A stretch of 30,403 bases of DNA from CAZUWH01 sp964624075 (GCA_964624075.1 CAZUWH010000024.1:1-30403); one strand, 5' to 3'. Shown: positions 16,413 to 24,708, counted from the first letter of the stretch. Numbers and translations: made by a program. The notes: generated by a model from the sequence alone, not told the origin.

Positions 16413-18248
16413 ATGTCCAACGAAAAAGCCGACGAAGCAGTTGAAGAGACCAGGCGGGTCACCGCAACAGCCGTGCGGGCCGTTGCCGGACGCGGCGATG
16501 TCATCGTATCCTATGGCGCAGGAAAATCGTCAGCCCAGGGGAACCAGGTTCACCTGCCGCTGCCGTCTCCCATGGCGGAGGCCCTGCCACGTCTGCGCGG
16601 GGTGGCTGATTCCATGGCCCTGCGTCTGCGTCATCACGACAATGCCACACATCGCCGGCACCAACCCATGACTATTGCGGCGCGATTGGTCCACGATGCC
16701 ATTGAACAGGCAAGAGTTGAGGCTTTGGGCATGCTGGCGCTGACCGGTGTTGCCGTCAATGTGTTCGAGGCCCGGGAACGGCATTGCCGGAACGAAGGCT
16801 ATCAGCATGCCACCCGGGCAGAAGACGTTCCGATCGAGGAAGCCCTTGCCCTGCTGGTTCTGGAAGACCTGACCGGGCGTTCTGCACCGCCCACCGTTCA
16901 CCATGCGGCAGAACTGTGGCGCAAACGCATTGACGGCAAGGCTGCCGCTCCCCTGATCGACCTGCATCGGCACATCCAGGACCAGAACGCTTTTGCCGCG
17001 ACTGTCCGGCGGTTGATCGTTGCCCTTGGGCTCGAGGAGAGCAAGGGCGAATCGCAGCAGGAGGAAGACGAACCGTTGCCGCAGCCTGTCACCGGCCAGG
17101 GCAGGCAACGGACGGACGAGCGGCAAGGCACGCAGGCCAACCGGGCCCGAATGGAAACGGCCATTGGCGAAGGGGATCAGCCGAGAGAGAATGCCGAAGA
17201 AACATTCGGACTGGTCTTGCCGGGCAGTGAGTCGTCGAACGGGCAACATCCGGCTCTGAGCACCGATCAAACCGAGGGAGATCCGACGCGCTATCATGCC
17301 TACTCCACCCGGTTCGATCAGACGGTGGAGGCCGGTGCCCTGTGTGACGCCGAGGAACTGACCCGCCTGCGGATTCAGCTTGACCAGCAGCTTGCACGCC
17401 TTCAGGAAGTGGTGGGGCGCCTGGCCAATCGTCTGCAACGCCGGCTGCTCGCCCGCCAGACGCGGGCCTGGGAGTTCGACCTGGAAGAAGGCCTGCTCGA
17501 TTCCAGTCGGCTGGCCTGTATTGTCGCCAACCCCCTTCATACGCTGTCCTTCAAACGCGAGCGGGAGACCGAGTTCCGCAATACCGTCGTGACGCTGCTG
17601 ATCGACAACTCGGGTTCCATGCGGGGCCGCCCCATTACCGTGGCAGCCATGAGCGCCGACATTCTGGCCCGTACCCTGGAGCGCTGCGGTGTCAAGGTCG
17701 AAGTACTGGGCTTCACGACCGGCGCCTGGAAGGGAGGACGGGTACGCGAGCTGTGGGTTCATAACAACAAGCCTTCTCACCCGGGGCGTCTCAATGACCT
17801 GCGGCACATTATCTACAAACCCGCTGACGCACCATGGCGACGGACACGCAAGAACCTGGGTCTGATGCTGCGTGAAGGACTCCTGAAAGAGAACATCGAT
17901 GGCGAGGCCCTGCTGTGGGCCAACAGTCGTCTGATCGCGCGCTATGAACAGCGGCGCATCCTGATGGTCATCTCGGATGGCGCACCGGTGGATGATTCCA
18001 CCTTGTCGGCCAATCAAAGCAACTACTTAGAACGACACCTACGTGAGGTGATCGCCTGGATTGAAAACAACTCGGATGTTGAACTGGTTGCCATCGGCAT
18101 TGGCCACGATGTCACCCGTTACTACCGCCGTGCTGTCACGATCATGGATGCCGAGGAACTGGGCGGGACGGTGATGAAGCAGCTTCTCGCCCTGTTCGAG
18201 GAAACGGAACTGTGCCGCGGGGACAGTTGGCAACGAGGCCTCCTATAA
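16413..18248 (+). CDS. cobT: Cobaltochelatase subunit CobT
   Basis: CobT forms a chaperone-like ring complex with CobS in the aerobic cobaltochelatase. The 611-residue version chosen here has the N-terminal family block ADSMALRLRHHD, an acidic low-complexity middle (about residues 205-305), and a C-terminal von Willebrand A domain with the metal-binding DNSGSM (398-403) and a later MVISDGAPVDD. ATG at 16413 is preferred because GGAAG at 16400-16404 lies 8 bases upstream. Longer in-frame starts exist at 16392, 16338 and a TTG at 16308 that overlaps the cobS stop. It is the last gene of the J-protein-cobS-cobT group. Confidence 0.93.
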   Translation: MSNEKADEAVEETRRVTATAVRAVAGRGDVIVSYGAGKSSAQGNQVHLPLPSPMAEALPRLRGVADSMALRLRHHDNATHRRHQPMTIAARLVHDAIEQARVEALGMLALTGVAVNVFEARERHCRNEGYQHATRAEDVPIEEALALLVLEDLTGRSAPPTVHHAAELWRKRIDGKAAAPLIDLHRHIQDQNAFAATVRRLIVALGLEESKGESQQEEDEPLPQPVTGQGRQRTDERQGTQANRARMETAIGEGDQPRENAEETFGLVLPGSESSNGQHPALSTDQTEGDPTRYHAYSTRFDQTVEAGALCDAEELTRLRIQLDQQLARLQEVVGRLANRLQRRLLARQTRAWEFDLEEGLLDSSRLACIVANPLHTLSFKRERETEFRNTVVTLLIDNSGSMRGRPITVAAMSADILARTLERCGVKVEVLGFTTGAWKGGRVRELWVHNNKPSHPGRLNDLRHIIYKPADAPWRRTRKNLGLMLREGLLKENIDGEALLWANSRLIARYEQRRILMVISDGAPVDDSTLSANQSNYLERHLREVIAWIENNSDVELVAIGIGHDVTRYYRRAVTIMDAEELGGTVMKQLLALFEETELCRGDSWQRGLL

Positions 18249-18506
18249 TACCAGAGCCAACATGTCCTGATGCCGTTCGTCTCATTTCATTGTGGAAATG
18301 ATCCTGGCTTGCAGGGCGACAGCGTTGCGACTCCCTCCCTCCTGGATCAGCGGAAGGCTTCCTGCCCCCCCTTGATCCTTTCCCGGGGGGCCCCCCCCTG
18401 TCCCGAAAGAGACCTCCCCCACCCCGGGCTGGCGTTGATTGCCGCGAGCCGGGTGCGGAGCACACCTGGCGCTCGCGGGCAAGCGGGTGTCAAGGGGATC
18501 GGAAAT
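18249..18506. other. Intergenic gap between convergent genes
   Basis: There is no gene here. GC-rich inverted sequences include a GGGGGG/CCCCCCCC block near 18385-18401 and CACCCCGGGCT (18419-18429) pairing with AGCCGGGTG downstream. These could end transcripts from cobT and the opposite gene, but no clear T tract follows. Confidence 0.45.
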
Positions 18507-19364
18507 CTAATACCGGCCCAGCTGAGCGGCCAGCCACAAACGGACGATGGGCGGCCGTGGGGCGGCATGGCGTGGGTCGAACAGATCAAAACCGCTGTGA
18601 CGCAGGCGGGTCAGCCAGACCGTGGCTGTGACCGCCGGCAGCAGCACCGGCCGTAGGGCCCCGGAAAGTCGGGGACAAGATCGTACGGCACAGCGGGCTG
18701 CTTGCAGCCGGTTCGTGGCCATTGCGGCGGTCTCGGCGGCAGCCATCGCCACAGAAGGCGGGCGTTGTCCGGCCAGCAGGGATTCGGGCGTGACACCCGT
18801 CAGACGATCGAGGGGCAGAACGATCCGTCCCTTCGCCACATGCCGGGGCACCGCACGCAGCAATTCGATCAAGGCCGTCGCAACCGCGATCTCGTCCGCT
18901 GCCGTCGCAAGCGGCTCTTCTACCGTTCCAAGAATAGTCAGACTCAGACGGGTCAACAGAGTCGCGGTCGCTGTGACATGGGCCATCAGGGCGCTGGTAT
19001 CGGCGAAGGGGTGGGAAGGCAGGATTCCTGCGTGGGCGTCGATCAGGGCCAGCAGAGCGGCAATCTCCAGCCGATGCCGCTTTACGGCCGTGGTCATGGC
19101 TTCGGCCACCGGATATCCCTGAACCACATCAGGGCCATTCCTTTCCTCTATACGCACCACCACATCACGCCACCACTGCAAGCGGATGTGGCCGGCCAAA
19201 GGCTCGCGGACCATTTCTCCCGCCTGTGACAAGGCAACAGCGAAGGCATAAAGGGCGAGCAGATCTTCACGGCGATCGGCAGGCGCAAACAGAGCGGCGA
19301 CAAAGCGGTCCCGGTCGTGGCAATGGACTTCGGCGGCAGGAGGGGAGAGCGATGGCCGACGCAT
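18507..19364 (-). CDS. Squalene/phytoene synthase-fold protein, NDUFAF6-like
   Basis: The 285-residue product belongs to the squalene/phytoene synthase superfamily by its LYAFAVALSQAGEMVREP and GHIRLQWWRD segments. The two Asp-rich motifs that bind Mg-prenyl diphosphate in true synthases are absent: the first region reads SQAGEM and the second LLRAVPRHVAKGRIVLP. This is the pattern of the alphaproteobacterial relatives of NDUFAF6, a complex I assembly factor, so it is more likely an assembly or binding protein than a prenyl synthase. The ATG at 19364 follows AAGGAG by 6 bases. Its neighbours give no functional hint. Confidence 0.85.
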   Translation of the reverse strand: MRRPSLSPPAAEVHCHDRDRFVAALFAPADRREDLLALYAFAVALSQAGEMVREPLAGHIRLQWWRDVVVRIEERNGPDVVQGYPVAEAMTTAVKRHRLEIAALLALIDAHAGILPSHPFADTSALMAHVTATATLLTRLSLTILGTVEEPLATAADEIAVATALIELLRAVPRHVAKGRIVLPLDRLTGVTPESLLAGQRPPSVAMAAAETAAMATNRLQAARCAVRSCPRLSGALRPVLLPAVTATVWLTRLRHSGFDLFDPRHAAPRPPIVRLWLAAQLGRY

Positions 19365-20044
19365 GTGCAGCTCCTTGGCTTTCAGACACGAGAGGAATGG
19401 AGGAGGCTTCAGGAGACCTATGCTGCTGTGCCTCCCCCCTCCCCCGTTCTCGCTGACCCTGGCATGGTAGCCATTGTAGAACGCTGCGCACAGACATATA
19501 TTTAAGAGAAGTTAAGAGAAGGAGAATTGGCGTACGATTGCACAAGGGTTCGGTGTCATGATGGGCTGGGTCAGTGCGGTACCGGCGGGAGAATTCTCCT
19601 CTCCATCGGTCCGCAGGGGAGACAAGACGGTTGATGTACGCCAACTTCCCGCTGGCCGACAGGCGGCGGCACGCCAGGGGACGTTCAGTGTCGAGTCGTG
19701 GACTTCTCTCCAGGCAGATGCCCTTTGGGAGGTAGGCACCCCCTTCGGGACGATCGCGGCCATGCCGCCTCCCGAGCCTTGAAGGCACAACAGGCCAGTG
19801 ATGGCTATCAGAGTCGAGCTAACCTGGTCAATGGCGGTTTTGCCGTCAACGAAATGCGGAGCATGAATGAGCGTCGAGAGCCTGCGCAAGGTCGCTCTAC
19901 CTATATCTGGTATCTGGCGCGAATATACCGTCGCTTTGCGCACGTGTGAGGTCAACATGCATACCATCTTCGGCAGCATGCGGGCGCCGCCGGACATGCA
20001 GGTTGAACTGCTGATTTGATGCCGCACCCGTCTACGAACATAAC
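19365..20044. other. 680-base stretch without an assignable gene
   Basis: Both strands have open frames, but none matches a family I know. On the plus strand one frame begins at 19558 after AGGAGAATTGG and ends at 19782. The same frame further on (about 19860-20019) reads plausibly as coding (LPISGIWREYTVALRTCEV and onward to a stop at 20017-20019), with an intervening stop. On the minus strand a 238-residue frame covers 19512-20228 but overlaps the TPR gene antisense and has an unconvincing composition at its start. It could be a decayed gene. Confidence 0.35.
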
Positions 20045-20800
20045 ATGAATATAAGGAAAAACGTGGCGTTTCTGCTGACGGCGGCAATTCTTGCCGTGTC
20101 AAACGATGGAAAAGGGGACGAATCGGCAGAGACGTATCATCAGTGTTTGACCCTGGCCAGGACGAAACCGGAGGAGGGCCTTGATCAGGCCCAGCGGTGG
20201 GAGGGATTGGCAGGCGGAGAGGCGGCACGTCATTGCACGGCAGTAGCCTTGATTGGCCTCAGGCAGTACCGCAAGGCGGCTGAACGACTAGAGTCTCTAG
20301 CACAGACCAGCCGGCGTGAAAATGCTCTCCGGGCCGGTCTGCTTGCCCAGGCAGGGCAGGCATGGCTTCTGGCAGGTGAGCTGGAACGGGCCTTTGCCAC
20401 TCAGACGACTGCCCTTGCTCTTACCCCCGCAGATCCGGAGCTTTATGTGGATCGCGCGCAGATTCTGGCCGAGGCCCGTAATTATTGGGAAGCTATCAAT
20501 GATCTGAACACTGCCCTCGAACTGGTACCACAACTTATAAATGCTATTATCTTCCGGGCGGCAGCCTATCGTTTCGTGGGGGCATTTGATCTGGCGTGGC
20601 AGGACGTGAAAGAAGCCCTGGAACGGGCTCCCAACAGTCAGGAGGCGCTGCTGGAGCGGGGCATCCTGGCGCGCCTTGCCAATCGACCCGCCGAGGCCCG
20701 GCGTGATTGGCTACGTCTTCTGATCCTCGACCCGACTACGGCCACCGCCGACGCTGCCCGTCGCAATCTGGAACTGCTCGACGTGCAGGGAGGGAAGTGA
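20045..20800 (+). CDS. Exported TPR-repeat protein
   Basis: This 251-residue protein starts with a short basic then hydrophobic signal (MNIRKNVAFLLTAAILAVS) and is probably periplasmic. The rest is all-helical, with three to five tetratricopeptide-like units, best seen as AGQAWLLAGELERAFATQTT, the DPELYVDRAQILAEARNYWE unit, and the ELVPQLINAIIFRAAAYRF unit. TPR proteins scaffold protein complexes; the partner here is unknown. There is no strong Shine-Dalgarno before the ATG. It converges with the prephenate dehydratase gene, and a perfect hairpin follows 8 bases after its stop. Confidence 0.85.
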   Translation: MNIRKNVAFLLTAAILAVSNDGKGDESAETYHQCLTLARTKPEEGLDQAQRWEGLAGGEAARHCTAVALIGLRQYRKAAERLESLAQTSRRENALRAGLLAQAGQAWLLAGELERAFATQTTALALTPADPELYVDRAQILAEARNYWEAINDLNTALELVPQLINAIIFRAAAYRFVGAFDLAWQDVKEALERAPNSQEALLERGILARLANRPAEARRDWLRLLILDPTTATADAARRNLELLDVQGGK

Positions 20801-20808
20801 TACCTATG

Positions 20809-20844
20809 CCCATAGGTGTCAAGTCAAGGCTTGACACCTATGGG
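20809..20844. repeat. Perfect 15-bp inverted repeat after the TPR gene
   Basis: CCCATAGGTGTCAAG (20809-20823) and CTTGACACCTATGGG (20830-20844) are perfect reverse complements around a 6-base loop. An overlapping palindrome ACCTATG-CC-CATAGGT sits at 20802-20817. No T-run follows, so a simple intrinsic terminator is not obvious. ATACCTATG also begins the related sequence at about 22059. Confidence 0.8.
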
Positions 20845-20856
20845 CCGCCATAAGGC

Positions 20857-20900
20857 AGCGGCGCACCGGATGACGGATGAGCTAAGGGCTGCGGATGCAG
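20857..20900 (+). repeat. 44-bp direct repeat, copy A
   Basis: It matches 22091-22134 at 42 of 44 positions, starting AGCGGCGCACCGGATG. Weaker similarity continues beyond (AATCAGGGCACAAAG here against GATCAAGGCGCAAAG near 22162). The two copies flank prephenate dehydratase in the same orientation. Confidence 0.85.
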
Positions 20901-20960
20901 GCGATTGAAGGAGGGGGTACAATCAGGGCACAAAGATTATGACTCCGTCGTGTCTCCCGG

Positions 20961-21896
20961 TCAAAGGCCTAGTCCCAGACGGGAGTGAAAACGGGTCGGA
21001 TGGGCCGGATAGACGCCAAGGATGCGTAATGAACGAGAGAAGAAGCTTAACTCCTCTAGTGCGAGCTGCAGGCCGGGGCTGTCGGGATGGGCTTCCACTT
21101 CGGCGTAGAACTGCGCGGCAATGAAGGCACCATCGGCCAGATAGCTTTCGAGCTTTGTTATGTTAACACCATTGGTAGCAAACCCGCCCATGGTCTTGTA
21201 CAGGGCGGCGGGTACGTTGCGTACGGTGAATAGGAACGAGGTGACCACAGGTCCCCGTGCGGGGTTAGGATTGATGGCTTCCCGTGCCATGATCAGGAAA
21301 CGGGTAGTGTTGTGGTCGGCATCCTCGATATTGGCTTTGAGAGACACAAGGCCGTGAATCTGGCCGGCCAACGCAGAGGCGATGGCAGCGTGGGTAACAT
21401 CGCCGGCGTGTGCGACCTCGGCGGCAGCACCAGCCGTGTCAGCCGCCACCATCGCCCTCAGGCCCAGGGTACGGATGACATTGCGACACTGTCCCAATGC
21501 ATGGACGTGGCTGTGCACGGTTCTTATGGTTGCAAGGGTCGCGCCGGGCGGGGCCAGAAGATGGTGGTTGATGCGCTGGAAATGCTCGGCGATGATGGAC
21601 AGCTCACTATGCGGTAGCAGATGATGGATATCAGCGACTCGTCCGGCCACGGAATTCTCAACCGGAATCATGCCAAGCCAGGCCCGTCCTTCGGCAACGG
21701 CAGCGAAGGTTTCCTCGAAGGTGTCGCAGGCAAGTGGGGCAAGATCAGGATAGGCCGTCAGGCACGCGAGGTGTGAATAGGCGCCGGTGACCCCCTGAAA
21801 GGCGATGGTCTGTTCCGGTGCGCTGGTGTCGGCAGGAGAAGGTGTCGCGCCTGCTTTCGCGAGCGCAACAGCCATGGCAAGCGATTCAGGCTTCAT
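20961..21896 (-). CDS. pheA: Prephenate dehydratase
   Basis: This cytoplasmic enzyme converts prephenate to phenylpyruvate in phenylalanine synthesis. The 311-residue form shows the catalytic-domain motifs GAYSH (38-42), PVENS (78-82) and the essential TRF triad (198-200) in NTTRFLI. A C-terminal ACT domain (about 218-298) with GVNITKLESYL senses phenylalanine. There is no chorismate mutase domain, so it is the monofunctional type. The frame also opens at an upstream ATG, 21977, but the added 27 residues look non-conserved. The start at 21896 has only a distant AGGA. Direct repeats lie on both sides of the gene. Confidence 0.93.
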   Translation of the reverse strand: MKPESLAMAVALAKAGATPSPADTSAPEQTIAFQGVTGAYSHLACLTAYPDLAPLACDTFEETFAAVAEGRAWLGMIPVENSVAGRVADIHHLLPHSELSIIAEHFQRINHHLLAPPGATLATIRTVHSHVHALGQCRNVIRTLGLRAMVAADTAGAAAEVAHAGDVTHAAIASALAGQIHGLVSLKANIEDADHNTTRFLIMAREAINPNPARGPVVTSFLFTVRNVPAALYKTMGGFATNGVNITKLESYLADGAFIAAQFYAEVEAHPDSPGLQLALEELSFFSRSLRILGVYPAHPTRFHSRLGLGL

Positions 21897-22090
21897 CCGT
21901 GTAATGATCCTTTCGCGATCCGTCTGAAAACGTCCGGGATGATGCCGCCAGAGCCTGGTTTGGGCAAGGGGTGTCATGTCGCCCGTGCCCCCTTGCTGCC
22001 GTGGTTTCTGTCCTCAGGCTTCCATTATTTCTGGATTCCCGGGAGAGTCCGTACGAATTATACCTATGAGCGTAAATCCTGGCTTGCTCT

Positions 22091-22134
22091 AGCGGCGCAC
22101 CGGATGGCGGATGAGCCAAGGGCTGCGGATGCAG
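22091..22134 (+). repeat. 44-bp direct repeat, copy B
   Basis: It is the partner of 20857-20900 with two differences (G for A, C for T). ATACCTATG lies about 30 bases before it, as it also does (at greater distance) before copy A, so the repeat unit probably extends upstream. Confidence 0.85.
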
Positions 22135-22240
22135 CCTGCCGGCGCCTGGGGGAAGTCACGATCAAGGCGCAAAGGTATCAATCGCCGGGCGCTTGTGCGC
22201 CTGGCTTTCGGCGCAGGGGCGCCGGCTCGCGTTGCGGGCT

Positions 22241-22267
22241 CGGGGTCCGGAAACTTTCTGGACCCCG
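22241..22267. terminator. Hairpin just after the macB remnant
   Basis: CGGGGTCC (22241-22248) pairs perfectly with GGACCCCG (22260-22267) around an 11-base loop. It lies 4 bases beyond the macB stop in the minus direction. There is no T-tract, so the terminator role is inferred from position. Confidence 0.35.
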
Positions 22268-22270
22268 GTA

Positions 22271-22637
22271 TTATTCATGACGCAGCGCCTCAATGGGGTC
22301 GAGCCGGGCTACCCCCTTTGGGCCGGAGAACAAAGCCGAAAATCACGTCGATGGCAACGGAGACGCCGAAGGCTGTCAGGATGATGCTGGGATCAGGCAG
22401 AAAAGGCATGTTCATCGCGCTGGAAAGGCCCCAACAGACAATCATAGAGATTATTATTCCGATTAGGTTCCCTCAAAAGGACACTATGGCGGCCTCGGTC
22501 AGGAATTGCAGCATCGCTGCGACGCACTCCCCGGAATGGAGGGCTAGATCGATTCCGCGCAGGGCCTGAAAGGCCGCTTGCCCCTGGCTGTAGGTCCTGG
22601 TGATGGCCCGCAGTTCGATTAACGGGTCATCGCTCAC
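22271..22637 (-). pseudogene. macB: MacB remnant with large internal deletion
   Basis: MacB is the ATPase/permease of a tripartite efflux pump and is normally around 650 residues. Here GTG at 22637 opens an N-terminal ATPase start (LIELRAITRTYSQGQ, then ALRGIDLALHSGECVA) which breaks off just before where Walker A should be. It continues directly as MLQFLTEAAIVSF, which is the last cytoplasmic and membrane part of a MacB permease. The rest follows in shifted frames (a SVAIDVIFGFV segment) and ends with ARLDPIEALRHE and TAA at 22273-22271, the typical MacB C terminus. So about 500 codons are missing, with an in-frame stop and frameshifts in what is left. The start overlaps the macA stop by 4 bases (GTGA). 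Confidence 0.88.
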
Positions 22638-23915
22638 TGCTTCATCTCCTGATAGTCGGTGATTACCTCCATGCCGGCCTTCAGGTCGCCCCCCAGGATT
22701 TCCTGTGTAGCACCCATCGCTGACGCCGGTCATTACGGCAACGGCGTGAGGGGGCCGTTGGCACCCGGCACCTCAGACCTGCGGCTTGGTTGCCGTTGGC
22801 CACTTTGAGGTGCGTCTTTAGCAGCTCAGGAGGGCGTGGCAGCAGACGGTCGAGAAGGCTCCCGTTCTGCTTCGTCGCGGCCGCCTCCGGCGGCATGAAG
22901 CGCAGCGCCGTGTTCGGGACCAGCAACGCATTTTCGCGGCAGGCAGTCATGATAGGGGCCGTCGCCGTCATGCCAGGCCGCAGGGCTAGGTCATCATTGT
23001 TGAGCTGCAGGAGATGGTCCTTGTAGGTTATAACGTTGTCGGTTGCTCGTCGGACCGAGCCCGACATGCTGGATGCTAGCCGGGAACCTGCGGTCAGGCC
23101 GGGACGGTAAAGGTCGCCGGCTGGCCAGTCTTGACGCTGGCGACATCGGCTTCATCAACCCTGACATGTAATTCTATCCTGGTCAGATCTTTGGCTAGCA
23201 CGAAGAGGACCGGGGTACTCATGGTCGCCACCACGGTATTGCCCAGTTCCACCGTGCGTGTCAGCACCACGCCGTCCACCGGCGAACGGAGAGTTACTCT
23301 GGCCAGGTTCGTTTCGTTGGTTTTCAGAGCCGCCCGGGTCTGCACGACAGGGGCACGGGCGGCCACCGCGCTGGCGACGGTGCGCTGCAACGTCGCTTCG
23401 GCTGTTTCCAGTTCGGCCTTGGCCGGCATCGCCCCGCCCGACAATGTGGCAAGCTGGCGCAGGCGTACCTACTGGCCCTTCGCCTCCGCGGCCGTTGCGT
23501 CCGCCTAGGCCACCCTGGCTTTGGTAGATGCGACGGCTACCTGTGATCTGGCCATGGCATCGGTCAGTTTGGTAGTATCCAACTGGGCCAGCAGCGCTCC
23601 TTCCTGACCATGTCGTTCTCCTCCACTAGCACGCGGACGACGGTGCTGGAGAGTTTGCTGCCGGCATCGACGGATTGAGGTCGGCTGCACGGTCTCGCTG
23701 GCCGAGGCGGTGACAACCAGGGTGCCGATGTTCGCCTCCGCGGTGATGAAGTATTCGCGGGTGCCACTATCCGGGAACAGCGTCGTGCCGGCGACAGGCA
23801 TGGCGACAGTGGCCCCGGCGACCAGCCAGGGCCACCTGTCGTTGTGCCTACCTTTCTGGGCGGTGTTCAGCAGAGCGCGCAAGGCATCCTGTGAATTATC
23901 CTGGGTATCTGCCAT
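22634..23915 (-). pseudogene. macA: MacA periplasmic adaptor remnant
   Basis: MacA links MacB to an outer-membrane channel. ATG at 23915 follows AAGGTG and opens a membrane-anchored N terminus (RWPWLVAGATVAM). The adaptor core can be followed as TLVVTASASETVQPTSI, QSVDAGSKLSSTVVRVLVEE (other frame), LAQLDTTKLTDAMARSQVA, AKAELETAEATLQ, SPVDGVVLTRTVELGNTVVA, VRVDEADVASVKTGQPATF, NNDDLALRPGMTATAPI, ENALLVPNTALRF and a tail VITDYQEMKQ with TGA at 22636-22634. Joining them needs several frame changes, and two amber stops lie in one frame at 23505-23507 and 23469-23471. The order matches intact MacA proteins, so it is a recent pseudogene. Confidence 0.9.
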
Positions 23916-24082
23916 CTTTCACCTTACGCGCTGGTATCGATAACGTTCGAGCGCAGAAGAGCCTTGAGGTAGTCTGCTATGTTGCTCACATTAGTACATT
24001 TATTTTCATTAATAATCATCATGAGTTATTCAATTGAGGATATATTGTCACTGTTAGCGAGTGAAGAATAGTTACGATTATC

Positions 24083-24427
24083 CTATAGTATCAGACAACC
24101 AGGAGGCGGTCCGCCAGCCTCACATGGACCGCCGCCGGCCTTCAGCTGCGATTCGAATGCGTCCAGGGCGCTACGGACCTGATCGGCCGTGTCGGCATGG
24201 AGAGTACCGGCTTCGACATCCTGCTCCAGCCAGGTTTCAATGGTGGTCTGGATCGTTGTTGGGTCTGGTGGCGTGCCGCTCGCCAGCGACGACTGCACGA
24301 TCGAAGCAATTGTGGCACTGACGGCCCCGATTGTATCGGCTGATAGCCCCTTGTGCTCGAACATCGTCGTGAATTTTTCCTGCATCGTCGTCGCTGACGG
24401 CGGTCCCATGACGGGTGAAATCGACAT
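24083..24427 (-). CDS. Hypothetical small protein between decayed efflux and sigma-factor genes
   Basis: The 114-residue product starts MSISPVMGPPSATTMQEKFT, has no signal peptide or membrane segment, and is probably mostly helical with a polar, Asp- and Glu-rich middle (SGTPPDPTTIQTTIETWLEQ). It ends in a Gly/Pro/Cys-rich tail (CEAGGPPPGC). I do not recognise the family; an EF-hand-like role was considered, but no loop is visible. ATG at 24427 is chosen because GGAG at 24434-24437 lies 6 bases upstream; an ATG at 24439 is an alternative. It is the only apparently intact gene within the decayed cluster and is divergent from the sigma-factor remnant. Confidence 0.6.
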   Translation of the reverse strand: MSISPVMGPPSATTMQEKFTTMFEHKGLSADTIGAVSATIASIVQSSLASGTPPDPTTIQTTIETWLEQDVEAGTLHADTADQVRSALDAFESQLKAGGGPCEAGGPPPGCLIL

Positions 24428-24708
24428 GATCTTCTCCACAGGCTCAGAAGGTGCGGGGGTGTGTTTCCCCGTGAGGTGCGACGCCCGTGCCGGGCCTCTC
24501 CGGTCCTTTCACGGCTGGGCGTGACGAATTCATGCGCCTTGATGAAAAATTTTTGGGCACTTCTGAAAACCCTCCCCAGATCCAAAGGGGAGGGGATCTG
24601 CCATCGGGGGAGAGAGGGTTTTTTAGAAGTGCCTTCTTGAATGAACCGCAAGGGTTGGCGGCCGCCGTGCGTGAAAGAGGAAACCTGGCAATTGTTGAGC
24701 CGGATGGT
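24428..24708. other. Divergent intergenic region with a long hairpin
   Basis: It separates the small hypothetical gene from the sigma-factor remnant. It has no gene of its own, and the hairpin repeat at 24556-24633 fills its centre. It would have held the promoters of both directions. Confidence 0.45.
24556..24633. repeat. 78-bp inverted repeat enclosing a GC-rich palindrome
   Basis: GGCACTTCTGAAAACCCTC at the left is complementary, with a few differences, to GAGGGTTTTTTAGAAGTGCC at the right. Between them lies the family palindrome CCTCCCCAGATCC-AAAGGGGAGG and then CCATCGGGGGAGAGA. Long terminal inverted arms around a repeat core make this copy look like a small non-autonomous element. Confidence 0.75.

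Larger units (their letters stand above)
21978..22270. other. Repeat-containing gap between pheA and the macB remnant
   Basis: There is no gene here. The stretch holds an isolated TCTGGATTCCCGGGAGAGTC near 22030-22049, copy B of the 44-bp repeat at 22091-22134 and the hairpin at 22241-22267. Confidence 0.5.

Noticed and set aside
16530..18017. 495-codon minus-strand frame
   Set aside because: It lies entirely antisense to cobT, which has clear family motifs.
19512..20228. 238-codon minus-strand frame
   Set aside because: It overlaps the TPR gene antisense, its N-terminal third looks non-coding, and no family was recognised.
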